Part shown: piece by piece, positions 45,505 through 56,451 of the stretch
Layout: every line of letters starts with the position of its first letter
Numbering within the stretch: the first letter of the stretch is position 1
Assembly: GCA_016779445.1 (NCBI GenBank)
Contig: JADHNP010000002.1
Location: 1 to 64,000 of the forward strand
DNA length: 64,000 nt
Reading direction: 5' to 3'
Origin: Luminiphilus sp.
GTDB lineage: Bacteria; Pseudomonadota; Gammaproteobacteria; Pseudomonadales; Halieaceae
Made by a program: the position numbers and the translations under genes
The notes under the pieces: generated by a model
Seen by the model: the letters and a program-made list of their open reading frames with translations, nothing else
Databases searched by the model: none
Told to the model about the DNA's origin: nothing

Positions 45505-46428
45505 TTACTGGGAAAGAAGCCGCACTGGGGCTAATTTTCCGTCTTCTCGAACAAGACCGACGCCGAAGAAACATCCCCCGGCGTCGGCGATGCGCACCAT
45601 ACCACTCTGGGGGCCATTTGGCACTACCACTGGTTGACCCTTTCGCATGTAAAAAGTTGCGGCTTCAGAGAGCTCAACTCGCGGCAGTTGGGGCATACAG
45701 GCCTCGATCGGCGCGAGTAATGCATCCAGCGCTTGCTCGGAGTTCTGATCCCGCTGTCTCGATAATTGATCCAGCGTCACCGCGGTCGAAAGATCGAATG
45801 GACCAGACTGACACCGCCTGAGCGCGCTCACATGCGCGGGCACGCCGAGTGCCGCTCCCAGATCTTCTGCAAGTACGCGAATATAAGTGCCCTTGCTACA
45901 CACCACAGCAACATCAACGGTCGCTATTTCTCCGGCACGAAATGCGAGTAAATCGAAGCGATGTATGGTCACGGCGCGCGCCTTTCGCTCCACCTGCTCT
46001 CCAGCTCTGGCAAGCTTATATAGCGGCTTGCCATCCACCTTGAGCGCCGAATACATTGGTGGAACCTGATCGATCTGACCCGTCAACCCTGTCTGAGCTC
46101 GAATGATGGCGTCCCGTGTTATATGCGACGCAGAGGCTTGCCGCAGGGTATTGCCATCCGCATCCGCAGTGTCAGTGCCCACGCCCAATACAAAAGTGCT
46201 GGTGTATTCCTTATCGGCATCCAGTAAAAACTGAGAGAACTTAGTGGCCTCACCAAAACAAAGCGGAAGGACTCCGGTCGCCAAGGGATCTAAACTGCCG
46301 GTATGCCCGGCCTTTGCAGCACCAAACAGTCGCTTGGCGCGCTGCAGAGCTGAATTAGAGGTGATACCTCCGGGCTTGTCGAGTACCAGTAGCCCGTTTA
46401 CCTGCCGTCCTTTTCGCCGTCGACCCAT
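45505..46428 (-). CDS. truB: tRNA pseudouridine(55) synthase
   Basis: This 307-residue enzyme makes pseudouridine 55 in the T-loop of tRNAs. The catalytic Asp is in GSLDPLATG (D47), with GGITSNSALQRAKRLFG before it. A C-terminal PUA-like region (about 245-305) ends the protein. It shares one base with the end of rbfA, giving tight coupling. Confidence 0.97.
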   Translation of the reverse strand: MGRRRKGRQVNGLLVLDKPGGITSNSALQRAKRLFGAAKAGHTGSLDPLATGVLPLCFGEATKFSQFLLDADKEYTSTFVLGVGTDTADADGNTLRQASASHITRDAIIRAQTGLTGQIDQVPPMYSALKVDGKPLYKLARAGEQVERKARAVTIHRFDLLAFRAGEIATVDVAVVCSKGTYIRVLAEDLGAALGVPAHVSALRRCQSGPFDLSTAVTLDQLSRQRDQNSEQALDALLAPIEACMPQLPRVELSEAATFYMRKGQPVVVPNGPQSGMVRIADAGGCFFGVGLVREDGKLAPVRLLSQ

Positions 46429-46835
46429 TATTCCGAAGAAAAATCAGATTCCGACGGCGTCGCAGAAGCAAGCTGCTCGTCGACTCGACGCACCTCTCTC
46501 AACAAGCTCTCCATATCTCGGCCACGACCAACACTCTCATCAAATCGAAAACCCAGCCGTGGAACGGTTCGCATAGACGAACCTTTAGCTAATTGGGATC
46601 GTAAAAAACCCGATACTTTTTCAAGCACACGGGTCATTTCCGCTCGATGTTCTGGGGAGGCATCCTCCATCAGCGTAAAAAAGACCTTGGCATGGGACAA
46701 GTCTCGACTGACCTCAACGCCCGTCAGGTTTACTTGCTGGACACGAGGGTCACGGACCGCAGTGTGAAGCAAATGACCCAATTCCTTATGCAGGAACTGA
46801 CTGACCCGCTCAGTCCGATCAAACTCCTTACCCAT
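46428..46835 (-). CDS. rbfA: Ribosome-binding factor A
   Basis: This 135-residue KH-like protein helps 30S subunit maturation and cold adaptation. RTERVSQFLHKELGHLL at the start and VSRDLSHAKVFFT in the centre are the family marks, followed by PRLGFRFDESVGRG. It sits between infB (9 bp upstream) and truB (1-bp overlap). Confidence 0.96.
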   Translation of the reverse strand: MGKEFDRTERVSQFLHKELGHLLHTAVRDPRVQQVNLTGVEVSRDLSHAKVFFTLMEDASPEHRAEMTRVLEKVSGFLRSQLAKGSSMRTVPRLGFRFDESVGRGRDMESLLREVRRVDEQLASATPSESDFSSE

Positions 46836-46844
46836 GACCCTGCT

Positions 46845-49466
46845 TCAAAGGCTCCTGGCGATCTCGTTGACTTCAAAGACCTCTATTAAGTCGCCCGCCT
46901 TCACATCGGTATAATTTTTTACCCCGATGCCACACTCCGTGCCACTCCGTACCTCACTGGCATCGTCTTTGAAGCGACGAAGAGACTCGAGCTCTCCCTC
47001 GTAGATCACAACATTATCGCGCAGTACGCGGATAGGCTTCGATCGATGCACGGTACCCTCAGTGACCATGCAACCAGCGATCAAGCCGAACTTAGGTGAC
47101 CGGAAGACATCGCGCACCTCCGCAATCCCCACGATCTCCTCGCGCATCTCCGGTGAAAGCATACCCGAGAGTGCCGCGCGCACGTCGTCTATCAAGTCGT
47201 AAATTACATTGTAATAGCGAATCTCGACGCCCTCGTTCTCAGCCATTGCCCGAGCCTTGGTATCAGCTCGCGCATTAAAACCAATAATGATGGCCGAACT
47301 GGTAATCGCGAGACTGATATCAGTTTCAGAGATTCCGCCTACACCGCCCGAGACAATATTGACCTTAACCTCTTCATTACCCAAGTCTCCCAATGCGCCC
47401 TGAAGAGCCTCGAAAGAACCTCGAACATCTGCTTTGATGACCAGATTGAGGGTTTCTACTGACCCTGCCGTCATCGTTTCAAACATGTTGTCGAGTTTGG
47501 CGGCTTGCTGACGTGCCAACTTGGAAGAACGCATCTTTTCTTGTCGGAAGTCAGCCACTTCGCGTGCTTTCTTTTCACTCTCCAGCACGACTACTGGATC
47601 CCCGGCGTCTGGCGTTCCATCCAATCCCAACACCTCCACGGGAATGCTCGGGCCAGCCTCTTTGATCTGCTTACCATTCTCATCGAGCATGGCTCTGACA
47701 CGACCATACCGCAGCCCAGCCAAAACAATATCGCCCTGCCTCAAGGTCCCCTGCTGTATCAAGAGCGAAGCGACGGCACCCCGGCCCTTGTCGAGCCGCG
47801 ACTCGACAACAATACCGGAAGCGGGGACGTCCACGGGAGCTGTGAGTTCTAGCAGCTCAGATTGTAATAACAACGCATCGAGCAATTCGTCTACGCCTTG
47901 ACCAGTATGAGCCGACACCGGGATAAACTGCGTATCGCCACCCCAATCCTCGGGTATGACATCTTTAGTTGAGAGTTCTGTTTTAACGCGCTCGGGATCA
48001 GCGGCCTCCTTGTCGATCTTATTGACCGCAACAACAATCGGGACGCCGGCCGCGCGAGCGTGTTGAATAGCCTCTTCTGTTTGCGGCATAACGCCGTCAT
48101 CTGCCGCGACCACCAACACCACTATGTCCGTTGACTTGGCTCCCCGTGCCCGCATCGCCGTAAACGCCGCATGACCGGGCGTATCCAGAAAGGTGATCAT
48201 CCCCTTGTCTGTCTCAACATGATAGGCGCCAATATGCTGCGTAATCCCACCCGCTTCGCCGCTCGCGACCCGCGACTCTCGGATATAGTCCAACAAGGAC
48301 GTCTTTCCGTGATCAACGTGGCCCATCACAGTGACAACCGGCGCACGCGGCTCCGGAGTGCCCCCCTGACTCGCCAAAGTCTCCTCTAGCTTCTCCTCGA
48401 CTTCTTCTGCGCTCTTGAGCACAACGCGGTGACCGAGCTCTTCCACAACCAACGTGGCCGTATCCTGATCCAGTACTTGGTTAATGTTCGCCATTACGCC
48501 AAGACCCATGAGCTCCTTGATTACCGCGCCGGCTTTGACCGCCATTTGCTGTGCAAGATCGCCTACCGAGATGTTTTCTGGGACATTAACATCGTAGATG
48601 ATTTTCTCTGTAGGTTGAGCAAAGCCATGCTGATTGGGCTCGTCATTGAGCTTTCTTTTTCGTCCACCGCGACGACGTGCGACGCCAGCCTCAACGGCCT
48701 CAAGATCTGTGATCGATAGATTATGTCCGCGCTGCTTGCCTCTCGCCCCGGGTACATTGCCACGCTCAAGGCGTCCTTTGTTAGAGCGTCTACGGAGCTC
48801 ATCGCGAGCGGGTAGCGTGCTCTCTTTTGTCGGTGCAGCATGGAGCCGCTTGGGCTTTCGGTCCGCTTCTTTGGTACCGGGTTGCGCGGAAGCCTCCTGT
48901 GCTTGCCGAGCGGCCTCTTCAGCCCGCGCCTTCACGGCAGCATCCAGCTCAAGCTTTTTAGCCTGCTCTTCTGCCTTACGCCTAGCTGCTGCGCGCTGCC
49001 GCAGCAACTCTGGATTTGATTCATCAACAAGCCCCTCAGCTTCAAGGGGGACCATTTCATCAGAACCCGACTGCGCAGGCGCTGATACCGCGGGATCCAT
49101 GTCAACAGGTACTTCGGTCTCTGCAGGGCTCTCGGCCTCTACATCACCATCAGAGCCCGTATCTTCGAGGTCTTCTCGCTTGACATAAGTCCGCTTTTTT
49201 CGCACTTCAACATTGATCGTTCTTTTGCCAGCCCCACCTGCGCGCAAGGTGCTCACAGATTTGCGCTTGAGCGTGATCTTCTTGGGTGCACCGGCGCTCT
49301 CACCATGGCTTTGCTTGAGGTGAGCCAGCAGGGTCTGCTTATCCTCTTCCGACACAGCCTCTTCTGCCGCAGCGTGGGGTAATCCGGCATCTTTCATCTG
49401 CGCTAGCAGCCGATCTACCGACGCCCCGACGGTTTCTGCAAGTTGCTCTACTGTCACTTGTGCCAT
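46845..49466 (-). CDS. infB: Translation initiation factor IF-2
   Basis: This 873-residue GTPase places initiator tRNA on the 30S subunit. The N-terminal part holds an IF2_N domain (1-50), a long charged linker rich in Glu, Ala and Lys (about 60-260), and a second IF2_N-like part (about 300-350). The G domain shows GHVDHGKTS (about 381-389), DTPGHAAF and NKID, and the C-terminal domains bind fMet-tRNA. The length matches gammaproteobacterial IF-2 alpha. Its tRNA partner is the first gene of the same operon. Confidence 0.98.
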   Translation of the reverse strand: MAQVTVEQLAETVGASVDRLLAQMKDAGLPHAAAEEAVSEEDKQTLLAHLKQSHGESAGAPKKITLKRKSVSTLRAGGAGKRTINVEVRKKRTYVKREDLEDTGSDGDVEAESPAETEVPVDMDPAVSAPAQSGSDEMVPLEAEGLVDESNPELLRQRAAARRKAEEQAKKLELDAAVKARAEEAARQAQEASAQPGTKEADRKPKRLHAAPTKESTLPARDELRRRSNKGRLERGNVPGARGKQRGHNLSITDLEAVEAGVARRRGGRKRKLNDEPNQHGFAQPTEKIIYDVNVPENISVGDLAQQMAVKAGAVIKELMGLGVMANINQVLDQDTATLVVEELGHRVVLKSAEEVEEKLEETLASQGGTPEPRAPVVTVMGHVDHGKTSLLDYIRESRVASGEAGGITQHIGAYHVETDKGMITFLDTPGHAAFTAMRARGAKSTDIVVLVVAADDGVMPQTEEAIQHARAAGVPIVVAVNKIDKEAADPERVKTELSTKDVIPEDWGGDTQFIPVSAHTGQGVDELLDALLLQSELLELTAPVDVPASGIVVESRLDKGRGAVASLLIQQGTLRQGDIVLAGLRYGRVRAMLDENGKQIKEAGPSIPVEVLGLDGTPDAGDPVVVLESEKKAREVADFRQEKMRSSKLARQQAAKLDNMFETMTAGSVETLNLVIKADVRGSFEALQGALGDLGNEEVKVNIVSGGVGGISETDISLAITSSAIIIGFNARADTKARAMAENEGVEIRYYNVIYDLIDDVRAALSGMLSPEMREEIVGIAEVRDVFRSPKFGLIAGCMVTEGTVHRSKPIRVLRDNVVIYEGELESLRRFKDDASEVRSGTECGIGVKNYTDVKAGDLIEVFEVNEIARSL

Positions 49467-49520
49467 TTCTTTCTCCCTATTCGCTCAGTCGCTAGAGTGC
49501 AATCAACACCTGAAAAAAAC

Positions 49521-51023
49521 TCAGGCTGTTGCCTCCTCTTCCTCAGCGAACCAAGGGGCGCGAGCTGTCATGATGAGCTCTGCCGCGCGTTCTTCGGTCA
49601 TATCCTCGATATCAATAAGGTCATCTACTGCCTGCTCTGCAAGGTCTTCCATAGTGACAATGCCTCGACCCGCCAACACAAAGGCAAGTTGCTTATCCAT
49701 ACCGTCCATGGTCAGTAGATCCTCTGCAGGCTCATTGGCATCCAGTTGCTCTTCCGAGGCGATGGCCAATGTCAGCAACGCATCTTTTGCTCGCGCCCGA
49801 AGCTCGTCGGAGATTTCTTCATCGAACCCCTCGATAGCATTCATTTCCTCCAAAGGTACATAGGCAATTTCCTCGAGGGTGGTAAATCCCTCCTCGACAA
49901 GAACAACTGCAATATCCTCGTCGATATCCAATGCCGTCATGAATTGGTCGATAACTTCGCCGGCCTCGGTTTCCTGCTTTTCTATGGCGTCGTCGACACT
50001 CATAACGTTGATGATCCAACCTGTTAGATCAGAGGCAAGTCGAACATTCTGACCGCCTCTGCCAATTGCCTGCGCCAAGTTGTCTTCTGCAACCGCAACT
50101 TCCATGGTGGCGTTATCTTCGTCTACCACAATAGACTCCACCTCGGCCGGCGACATCGCGTTAATAACAAGTTGCGCGGGATTGTCATCCCACAAGATGA
50201 TATCGACACGCTCATTATCGAGCTCATTGGATACTGCCTGTACTCTTGAGCCTCGCATCCCCACGCAGGCGCCCACCGGATCAATGCGCTGATCTCCGGT
50301 TTTGACAGCAATCTTTGCACGCGAGCCAGGGTCCCTGGCGGCCGCCCTAATCTGAATAACCCCTTCGGAAATTTCAGGAACCTCTATTTTAAAGAGTTCT
50401 ACCAACATCTCCTGACAGGCGCGGGACAAAATCAGCTGTGGCCCGCGAGACTCGGTATTGATCTCGGTCAGGATGGCTCGGACACGGTCGTTAATGCGGA
50501 ACGTCTCTCTACCGACGAGCTCACCGCGGGGTAGCAGACCCTCAGCATTATTACCAAGATCGACAATAATGTTGTCACGCGTGACTTTTTTCACGGTGCC
50601 CGCTAACAGTTCCCCTACTCGATCTCGATACTCATCAACAATTTGCGCTCGCTCTGCATCACGCACACACTGAACAATGACCTGTTTCGCTGTCTGCGCA
50701 GCAATCCGGCCGAAATCGACATTTTCAACGACTTCCTCGTGGTAATCACCCGGCTGCAACGCAGTATTTACCTCCGCTGCCTCTTCAGTCGTGAACTGGG
50801 TTCCCAACAAAGCCATCTCTGTGTCGGGCATGACAAGCCAACGCCGCTTGGTAACATAGTCCCCGGACTCGCGGTCTATCGAAACCAATATATCGGCATC
50901 CTCGTCGTAACGCTTGCTTGTCGCAGTGGCCAGTGCCAGCTCGATCGCCTCAAAGATGATGTCCTCTGACACCCCTTTTTCATTCGAGACCGCCTCAGCG
51001 ACCATCAGGATTTCTTTGCTCAT
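49521..51023 (-). CDS. nusA: Transcription termination/antitermination factor NusA
   Basis: This 500-residue RNA polymerase-associated factor has an N-terminal domain (1-125), an S1 domain (about 135-200, [16 protein letters not shown]), two KH domains (about 230-345, [12 protein letters not shown] and [12 protein letters not shown]) and two acidic C-terminal repeats (about 360-495) like those binding the alpha subunit in E. coli. The full gammaproteobacterial length is present. It is second in the operon after rimP. Confidence 0.98.
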   Translation of the reverse strand: MSKEILMVAEAVSNEKGVSEDIIFEAIELALATATSKRYDEDADILVSIDRESGDYVTKRRWLVMPDTEMALLGTQFTTEEAAEVNTALQPGDYHEEVVENVDFGRIAAQTAKQVIVQCVRDAERAQIVDEYRDRVGELLAGTVKKVTRDNIIVDLGNNAEGLLPRGELVGRETFRINDRVRAILTEINTESRGPQLILSRACQEMLVELFKIEVPEISEGVIQIRAAARDPGSRAKIAVKTGDQRIDPVGACVGMRGSRVQAVSNELDNERVDIILWDDNPAQLVINAMSPAEVESIVVDEDNATMEVAVAEDNLAQAIGRGGQNVRLASDLTGWIINVMSVDDAIEKQETEAGEVIDQFMTALDIDEDIAVVLVEEGFTTLEEIAYVPLEEMNAIEGFDEEISDELRARAKDALLTLAIASEEQLDANEPAEDLLTMDGMDKQLAFVLAGRGIVTMEDLAEQAVDDLIDIEDMTEERAAELIMTARAPWFAEEEEATA

Positions 51024-51090
51024 CGATTCACTCTCTGCCTATTAGCCGAGTCGAATTACTTCGACCTTGTGTTATTTCAGTACCACCGTT

Positions 51091-51567
51091 TCATTCTTTG
51101 CTCTGCCCAAACTCTAATCTGGGCATGGCCCGCGCCCGATCAACAGATCTAAGCGGTAACGTGTAGGCTTGCTCGTCTATCTGAACGACCACCGTATCGT
51201 CGTCCGCAGAGAGCAATAAGCCTTTAAATCTGCGCCTGCCCTCCACGGGTAGCCTCAGTCGGATATCCACCATTTCGCCCACATACGGTTCATATTGCTC
51301 TGGCCGAAACAGTAACCGGTCAATACCGGGAGACGAAACCTCCAGCGTGTACTCCCCACTGATAGGATCCTCAACATCCAAAATACCGCTAACCTGATGA
51401 CTCACCTGAGCACAGTCATCCACGCTGACCCCGGTCTCGGCTTCAATATATATCCGAACCGTTGGTCGTCTCCCGGGAGAGGTCAACTCGACACCCCACA
51501 ATGAGTATCCCATGTCTTCGACGGTCGGCTGTAAAAGCCGCATCAACTGCGCCTCCTTTCCCGACAT
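51091..51567 (-). CDS. rimP: Ribosome maturation factor RimP
   Basis: This 158-residue protein is needed for 30S assembly. LEVSSPGIDRLLF is the family signature, with VEDPISGEYTL ahead of it and an Sm-like C-terminal domain (about 85-150). The ATG at 51567 is fixed by GGGAGGAGG directly upstream; a frame extending to 51663 would run to the edge of the tRNA gene and is not used. It lies 99 bp after the initiator tRNA, so it is probably cotranscribed with it. Confidence 0.95.
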   Translation of the reverse strand: MSGKEAQLMRLLQPTVEDMGYSLWGVELTSPGRRPTVRIYIEAETGVSVDDCAQVSHQVSGILDVEDPISGEYTLEVSSPGIDRLLFRPEQYEPYVGEMVDIRLRLPVEGRRRFKGLLLSADDDTVVVQIDEQAYTLPLRSVDRARAMPRLEFGQSKE

Positions 51568-51665
51568 GTCCTCCTCCCTCAGGCTATGTATTCCACACAG
51601 CCACAAAAAAGCCCCAAAAGGGGCTTCCGAAGTGACGGTCAGCGAGCAACGAGCTGCCGTCAAAT

Positions 51666-51742
<77 letters not shown>

Positions 51743-51941
51743 TCAATACTCTCTGTGACAGCCCCCTTTTTAGCGTCTGACCATAACTCATATGGCTGCC
51801 GCAGGCGTCACCGTGGTGCGATCACCACACACTGAGGCGCGAGAGTATAGGAACCGAGGACATCGCCGTCAACCCACACAGAGGAGCTAACAATATGACT
51901 TTATTTTCGGCAGTGACTGCGAGCGTATTCCTGATTAGTCG

Positions 51942-52445
51942 ATGTTTGAAAAAGACCTTCTGCCAAAGTACTGTGAGCCGCTACACAACATTGAGCACTG
52001 TTCGGTGTCCCGTCGACCCATCATCAAACTAGGTGGCATTCAAACCGCCGCCAAAATAATGGCCCAGATGAATCAGCCGGGGGCAGATACCGTGCTTCAT
52101 CAGTTATATCAGCTCGATGAGGATATTGCGGAACAGATCAGTGATCAGATCTTACCCTTTGACAAGCTTGCCAAGGCTGATGCTCGCAGCCTTCAAATTT
52201 TGGTGCGCGAAATCGATTCGTCCGTACTCATCATCGCGCTCAGGGGGTTATCCAAAAACATCCGCGACCCTTTCCTGCAGAGCATGTCCAGCCGTGCCAG
52301 AGAGATGTTCATCGAAGAGATGGAGGAATTAGGCCCCATCAGACGCAGTGATGTGGAGGCTGCGCGAGCAGCCGTTGCCAGATTAGCCAAGCTGCTGGCA
52401 GATGAAGGTCGATTCATGCTGCCCCAAGAGGGATACATTTACTAG
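51942..52445 (+). CDS. Orphan FliG-like protein (middle and C-terminal domain homologue)
   Basis: This 167-residue protein resembles the second half of the flagellar switch protein FliG. It has a GG motif with IKLGGIQTAAKIMAQM (about 28-43), the linker DEDIAEQISDQILPFDKLAK, DARSLQILVREIDSSVLIIALRG and ELGPIRRSDVEAARAAV of the C-terminal torque domain. Full FliG is about 330 residues; the FliF-binding N-terminus is missing. An in-frame TAG precedes the ATG, so the short form is real in this sequence. No flagellar gene is near. The closing MLPQEGYIY tail is not FliG-like. It may be a motor relic or a scaffold used elsewhere. Confidence 0.8.
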   Translation: MFEKDLLPKYCEPLHNIEHCSVSRRPIIKLGGIQTAAKIMAQMNQPGADTVLHQLYQLDEDIAEQISDQILPFDKLAKADARSLQILVREIDSSVLIIALRGLSKNIRDPFLQSMSSRAREMFIEEMEELGPIRRSDVEAARAAVARLAKLLADEGRFMLPQEGYIY

Positions 52446-52572
52446 TCGGGATCAGTTGGGCACAGATAAGTTCACGGGGCTCACCTGCCACGGGAGAGCA
52501 GCCCACATCACGCCTTTTGACGCTCACTGAATCTCGCGAGCATACAGGGGGTTTCGGGCTGCCTGCTGTTCT

Positions 52573-54306
52573 CTAAAGCTGTTCCACTGAGTCGGCCATC
52601 CAGTCCATGCGAGCGTCAAGCCAATCGCTCAGATGCGTAACTTCTTCCTCGTAGGTATTGTAGACCACGGGATTTGGCCAAACGTACTCGCCAATAGTTT
52701 GCCAAATCGAATCGTTCTCCGCTTGGGCGAACTGAAGGTCTTCCGCCCATTTTTGGATATTCTGTTTGATCTGGGAGCGTTGTGCGTCAAAAAAAGCGAA
52801 ACGCTCTTTGACCCTGGCAGCAAATCGAGGGTCTTCTAACATGCGGCCAATCCAAGTATTCCACCTGACCCACCATCCTTCTGGATAGGTAGCATCTGCG
52901 TAGTCAACATTTCCAAATGCCAAATCAAAGTCCCAGATAGGCCCCATTTTGATTTTATCACCTGGGACCCAATGAAAAAAAATGCTGGAATACCACTGAG
53001 CATCAACGTTCTTCGCGATCTCGTTGACTAAAAACCAATCAACAAAACTATCGATATCAACATAAGTAGCGTAACCCGACTCTACACTAGTGAAATCGCT
53101 ACTGAATAGGACGCGTTCAAATTCATTAATGTGCCGGCTGACTTGGAGATATTGCTCATCACCGTCATCGACGCTGGGCTCCTTGATATTGACAAGATAA
53201 TTCTCTGTCCGGAAAAAGACATCATCAGGATCGATACGATCAGGTTGATCAATCTCCAGCAAAAAGCCGGTATCGCCAATATCGACTCGATTTGCGCCGT
53301 CTTCTACTTTCTCTGTAACGTGATAAACGCCATCGTGCGTTCCATTAAAGACAACCTCTGCAAAGTGGCCGCTGGGTGTCCAGCGCAGCGTGCTTAGACG
53401 GCCCAGCTCAAAGGCCAAGCGGTTTCTGATGAGTGTTTTATCGGAATACTCAGCCAAAAAAAGCCATTTTTTGTCCGAGGGCATGCCAAAGAGTGTGCGC
53501 TTGGATTCCAGTTTGAGCTGATAAGGCTTTTTGGGGTGCAAAGCCCAGGTGCTGTTGCCGCGGCCCCTTATTTTCATTTCCATTTCTTCTATGGATTCAT
53601 GGGAGCGCCACCCATCCAAGCTGAATGTGCCGGCAACGTACTCCTCTTTTGACGTGACTGGCACGTTGGTCGAGAGATAAATAATGGGTAATCCCGTGAA
53701 TCGGACGAGATCGATCTCATAGGTCTTTGAGATCCCTGATTCATTAGAAACGGTATATGACAACACGTTCGTGAAATCCTGAGCATCTTCTCCAGAGGCT
53801 TGTACGACACCCTCAACCGTAACTTCAGCGCCCTGAAAGGTGAAGGAGGGTACCAAGGACTTCACATCTGCGATGCTGGCTAGCCGCGCAGAGAACTGAG
53901 CACCACTAGCATCAAGCTCGAGGTCTGATTCGAGCGCTGAATTATGCTCCGCTCTGAAAGAAAAACTCTCAAGGACAGGGTCAAGCTCTGAAAATGCGGC
54001 CTCCACGGTGCAAGCTGCCGTTATCGCGCTGGTTGTGTAGCTGTTCCCTGACAACGAGCCACCACAAGTGCCGTCCACCCCGCTGACCCGGTAACCGCTG
54101 TCGGGGGTCACTGTAAAGCTTGTGGTGCTTCCCTGGGTAATGGTTTGAGGCGTATTCGGACTTATTTCACCGCCGACACCTGCGCTAGGCGTCACTGCAA
54201 AGCTGAGTGCGGGCGCCTGCGACCCAGAACTCTGCCCCCCGCCTCCGCACGACAATAAGAGAGTAAACGCGGTGGCCAGCATGCCGCGAAAAAACAGAGA
54301 GGTCAT
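52573..54306 (-). CDS. CotH kinase-family lipoprotein with N-terminal repeat domains
   Basis: This 577-residue predicted lipoprotein has a signal peptide ending LLLSCGGGG (Cys about 20). A bacterial repeat of the divergent InlB type follows (about 35-105, with GYRVSGVDGTCGG). A DUF5018-like beta domain comes next (about 110-210, LESFSFRAEHNSAL). The CotH domain (about 230-570) shows KIRGRGNSTW, KKPYQLKL, YSDKTLIRNRLA, GVYHVTEKVED and the late GPIWDFDLAFGN with the metal-binding Asp. CotH kinases phosphorylate proteins on the outside of cells or spores; here the target is unknown. The ATG at 54306 is taken because it starts the signal peptide. Confidence 0.88.
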   Translation of the reverse strand: MTSLFFRGMLATAFTLLLSCGGGGQSSGSQAPALSFAVTPSAGVGGEISPNTPQTITQGSTTSFTVTPDSGYRVSGVDGTCGGSLSGNSYTTSAITAACTVEAAFSELDPVLESFSFRAEHNSALESDLELDASGAQFSARLASIADVKSLVPSFTFQGAEVTVEGVVQASGEDAQDFTNVLSYTVSNESGISKTYEIDLVRFTGLPIIYLSTNVPVTSKEEYVAGTFSLDGWRSHESIEEMEMKIRGRGNSTWALHPKKPYQLKLESKRTLFGMPSDKKWLFLAEYSDKTLIRNRLAFELGRLSTLRWTPSGHFAEVVFNGTHDGVYHVTEKVEDGANRVDIGDTGFLLEIDQPDRIDPDDVFFRTENYLVNIKEPSVDDGDEQYLQVSRHINEFERVLFSSDFTSVESGYATYVDIDSFVDWFLVNEIAKNVDAQWYSSIFFHWVPGDKIKMGPIWDFDLAFGNVDYADATYPEGWWVRWNTWIGRMLEDPRFAARVKERFAFFDAQRSQIKQNIQKWAEDLQFAQAENDSIWQTIGEYVWPNPVVYNTYEEEVTHLSDWLDARMDWMADSVEQL

Positions 54307-54494
54307 TAAGGCATTGTCCTGCTGATTGGATTTCACTTTTACCACGTCCGCGTAACTGTCTGTGCGCAACAAATGTATTCTCGAATACTGAACCTGTAGA
54401 GGCCCAGCCTGCCGCAAAGGTTATTGAGTTGGATGTGCGAAGTATCAATTCATCGAGGGCGGCCCAAGACTTCCCTGTCCTGGCATCGTTCTTT

Positions 54495-54580
54495 TGGTGC
54501 GGAAGGCGGGACTTGAACCCGCACAGCCAAAGGCCACTACCCCCTCAAGATAGCGTGTCTACCAATTCCACCACTTCCGC
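54495..54580 (-). tRNA. tRNA-Leu (GAG)
   Basis: This 86-nt class II tRNA with an encoded CCA has the acceptor stem GCGGAAG/CTTCCGC, anticodon loop TTGAGGG with anticodon GAG, a long variable arm and GGTTCAAGTCC in the T arm. It lies 4 bp after the secG stop, as leuU does in E. coli, and is probably processed from the secG transcript. Confidence 0.96.
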
Positions 54581-54584
54581 ATAT

Positions 54585-54962
54585 TCACTCACCGTCTAAC
54601 ACAGGCGCGTCGTCGGACGCTCCTCCCGTTAGCGGTTCGAACTCTGCTGTAGGCATGTCGCCGTTTTCCATCTGCTCTGCAACAATTTCTGAATCCGGAA
54701 CATCAAACCCGAGGTCGTCTTCACCTGCAGTGCGATTATCGGCGATCACTGCAAGACCGAAACTGCTAGCGAAGAAAATAGCCGACAGCCAAGCTGTCAT
54801 TCGCGTCAAGGCATTGCCGCTTCCTGCACTGCCAAACAGCGTCTGGGACGCACCCGCTCCAAATGACGCCCCGATGTCCGACCCTTTACCACGCTGCAAC
54901 AAAATCAGCCCGATCAAAGCGAGTGCCACCAGCAGGTGAACCATGAGTGTGATCTGTTCCAT
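54585..54962 (-). CDS. secG: Protein translocase subunit SecG
   Basis: This 125-residue inner-membrane part of the SecYEG channel has two helices (about 5-22 and 52-72) joined by the conserved LLQRGKGSDIGASFGAGAS. The C-terminus after residue 75 is acidic and not conserved. It follows glmM; tpiA, which often lies between them in Pseudomonas, is absent. The tRNA-Leu gene follows directly. Confidence 0.95.
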   Translation of the reverse strand: MEQITLMVHLLVALALIGLILLQRGKGSDIGASFGAGASQTLFGSAGSGNALTRMTAWLSAIFFASSFGLAVIADNRTAGEDDLGFDVPDSEIVAEQMENGDMPTAEFEPLTGGASDDAPVLDGE

Positions 54963-55113
54963 AGGAACTCCTTTCGTCCTCCCGACAATGACGCAACGAA
55001 CAGCTTCGGGCGCGAGATGATACCGATCAGTCTGGCGAGCCGCAAGCGACTTGCTCCCAGTTTTGAGGGACCGAAGCGGGTGTTGCGGCTACGGCAGGCG
55101 TCTGCAGGATAAG

Positions 55114-56451
55114 CTAGTGCGCATCACGAATTGTCTGAGCGATGCGTTCAGCGAGCATTAAGTTTTCGCTGCCGTCAGTCCCTTCAATCATGACACGGAT
55201 CAGTGGCTCGGTTCCCGATGGACGCAATACCAGACGTCCGCGACCGGACAAAACCTCTTCTACGCGCCGACTCTCATCGAGCGCGGCAGCACATTCAGCC
55301 AGGAGGAAATCGGGTGAGACGGTCACATTCAGGAGTGTTTGCGGATATTTGTGCAAGCCACTTTTCAGCGTAAGGAGGGTTTCACCCGACCGCACTACAG
55401 CCGCCATCACCTGAAGCGCGGCAATAATGCCATCACCTGTCGTGGTTTGCTCCCCACAAATAATATGGCCCGAGGCCTCTCCACCCAACTGCCACCCCCT
55501 CTGCGCCATCTCCTCCAACACAAACCGGTCACCCACTTTAGCTCTGACTAAATCGACCCCTTTCTCCCGCAGTGCTTGCTCGAGACCCAAATTGGACATC
55601 AGCGTACCCACTACCCCCTCAGGAGCACGATTCTGTCTGACGAGGTCATTAGCAATGATAAAAAGCAATTCGTCCCCGTCTATCACCGTGCCATCGGCCG
55701 CCACGCACTGCACTCGATCTCCATCACCATCAAATGCAATCCCGGCATCGGCTTGTTCACTCAACACCCTCGCCTGCAACGCGGCAGGAGAGGTGGAACC
55801 GACGCCCTCATTAATATTGTAGCCATCGGGCTCCGCACCAATCGCAATCACCTCCGCACCCAGTTCAGCAAACACCTGCGGCGCTATTTGATACGTCGCA
55901 CCATGAGCGCAATCAAGCACCAACTTTAGACCGCGGAGGCTTAGCGAATGCGGGAAACTACTTTTGCAAAATTCGATATAACGACCGGATGCGTCAACCA
56001 TTCTGTTCGCCTTACCTAACTCGGGTGAAGGCACCGTCTCCATTGGCTGGGAGAGGATTTCCTCAATCTCCTCTTCCACCTCATCAGACAGTTTTTTTCC
56101 ATCGGCATTGAAAAACTTTATTCCATTATCGGTATACGGGTTATGGGAAGCGCTGATCACAATACCTGCAGAAGCCTTCTGACTGCGGGTCAGCATGGCA
56201 ACGGCAGGTGTCGGCATAGGGCCCAGCAGCAGCACATTCGCGCCCGCGGCCACCAATCCAGCCTCCAGAGCTGACTCAAACATATAGCCGGAAACTCGAG
56301 TATCTTTGCCAATCAACACTTTGGTCGCCCGCTCTTCGCTGGCGAAAACTCGACCTGCTGACCAGCCGAGCTTCAGCATGAAATCTGCCGTCACGGGATA
56401 CTCGCCTACAGCGCCGCGAATACCATCGGTGCCAAAAAATCGCCTACTCAT
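55114..56451 (-). CDS. glmM: Phosphoglucosamine mutase
   Basis: This 445-residue enzyme converts glucosamine 6-phosphate to the 1-phosphate for UDP-GlcNAc and cell-wall synthesis. The phosphorylated Ser is S102 in ISASHNP, and the metal loop is DGDGDR (about 241-246). FGTDGIRG opens the protein and [15 protein letters not shown] is the phosphate-binding end. It overlaps folP by 4 bp. Confidence 0.98.
   Translation of the reverse strand: MSRRFFGTDGIRGAVGEYPVTADFMLKLGWSAGRVFASEERATKVLIGKDTRVSGYMFESALEAGLVAAGANVLLLGPMPTPAVAMLTRSQKASAGIVISASHNPYTDNGIKFFNADGKKLSDEVEEEIEEILSQPMETVPSPELGKANRMVDASGRYIEFCKSSFPHSLSLRGLKLVLDCAHGATYQIAPQVFAELGAEVIAIGAEPDGYNINEGVGSTSPAALQARVLSEQADAGIAFDGDGDRVQCVAADGTVIDGDELLFIIANDLVRQNRAPEGVVGTLMSNLGLEQALREKGVDLVRAKVGDRFVLEEMAQRGWQLGGEASGHIICGEQTTTGDGIIAALQVMAAVVRSGETLLTLKSGLHKYPQTLLNVTVSPDFLLAECAAALDESRRVEEVLSGRGRLVLRPSGTEPLIRVMIEGTDGSENLMLAERIAQTIRDAH

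Noticed and set aside
48634..49188. 184-codon plus-strand Ser/Arg-rich frame within infB
   Set aside because: It is the complement of the charged linker of IF-2; the low complexity keeps it open.
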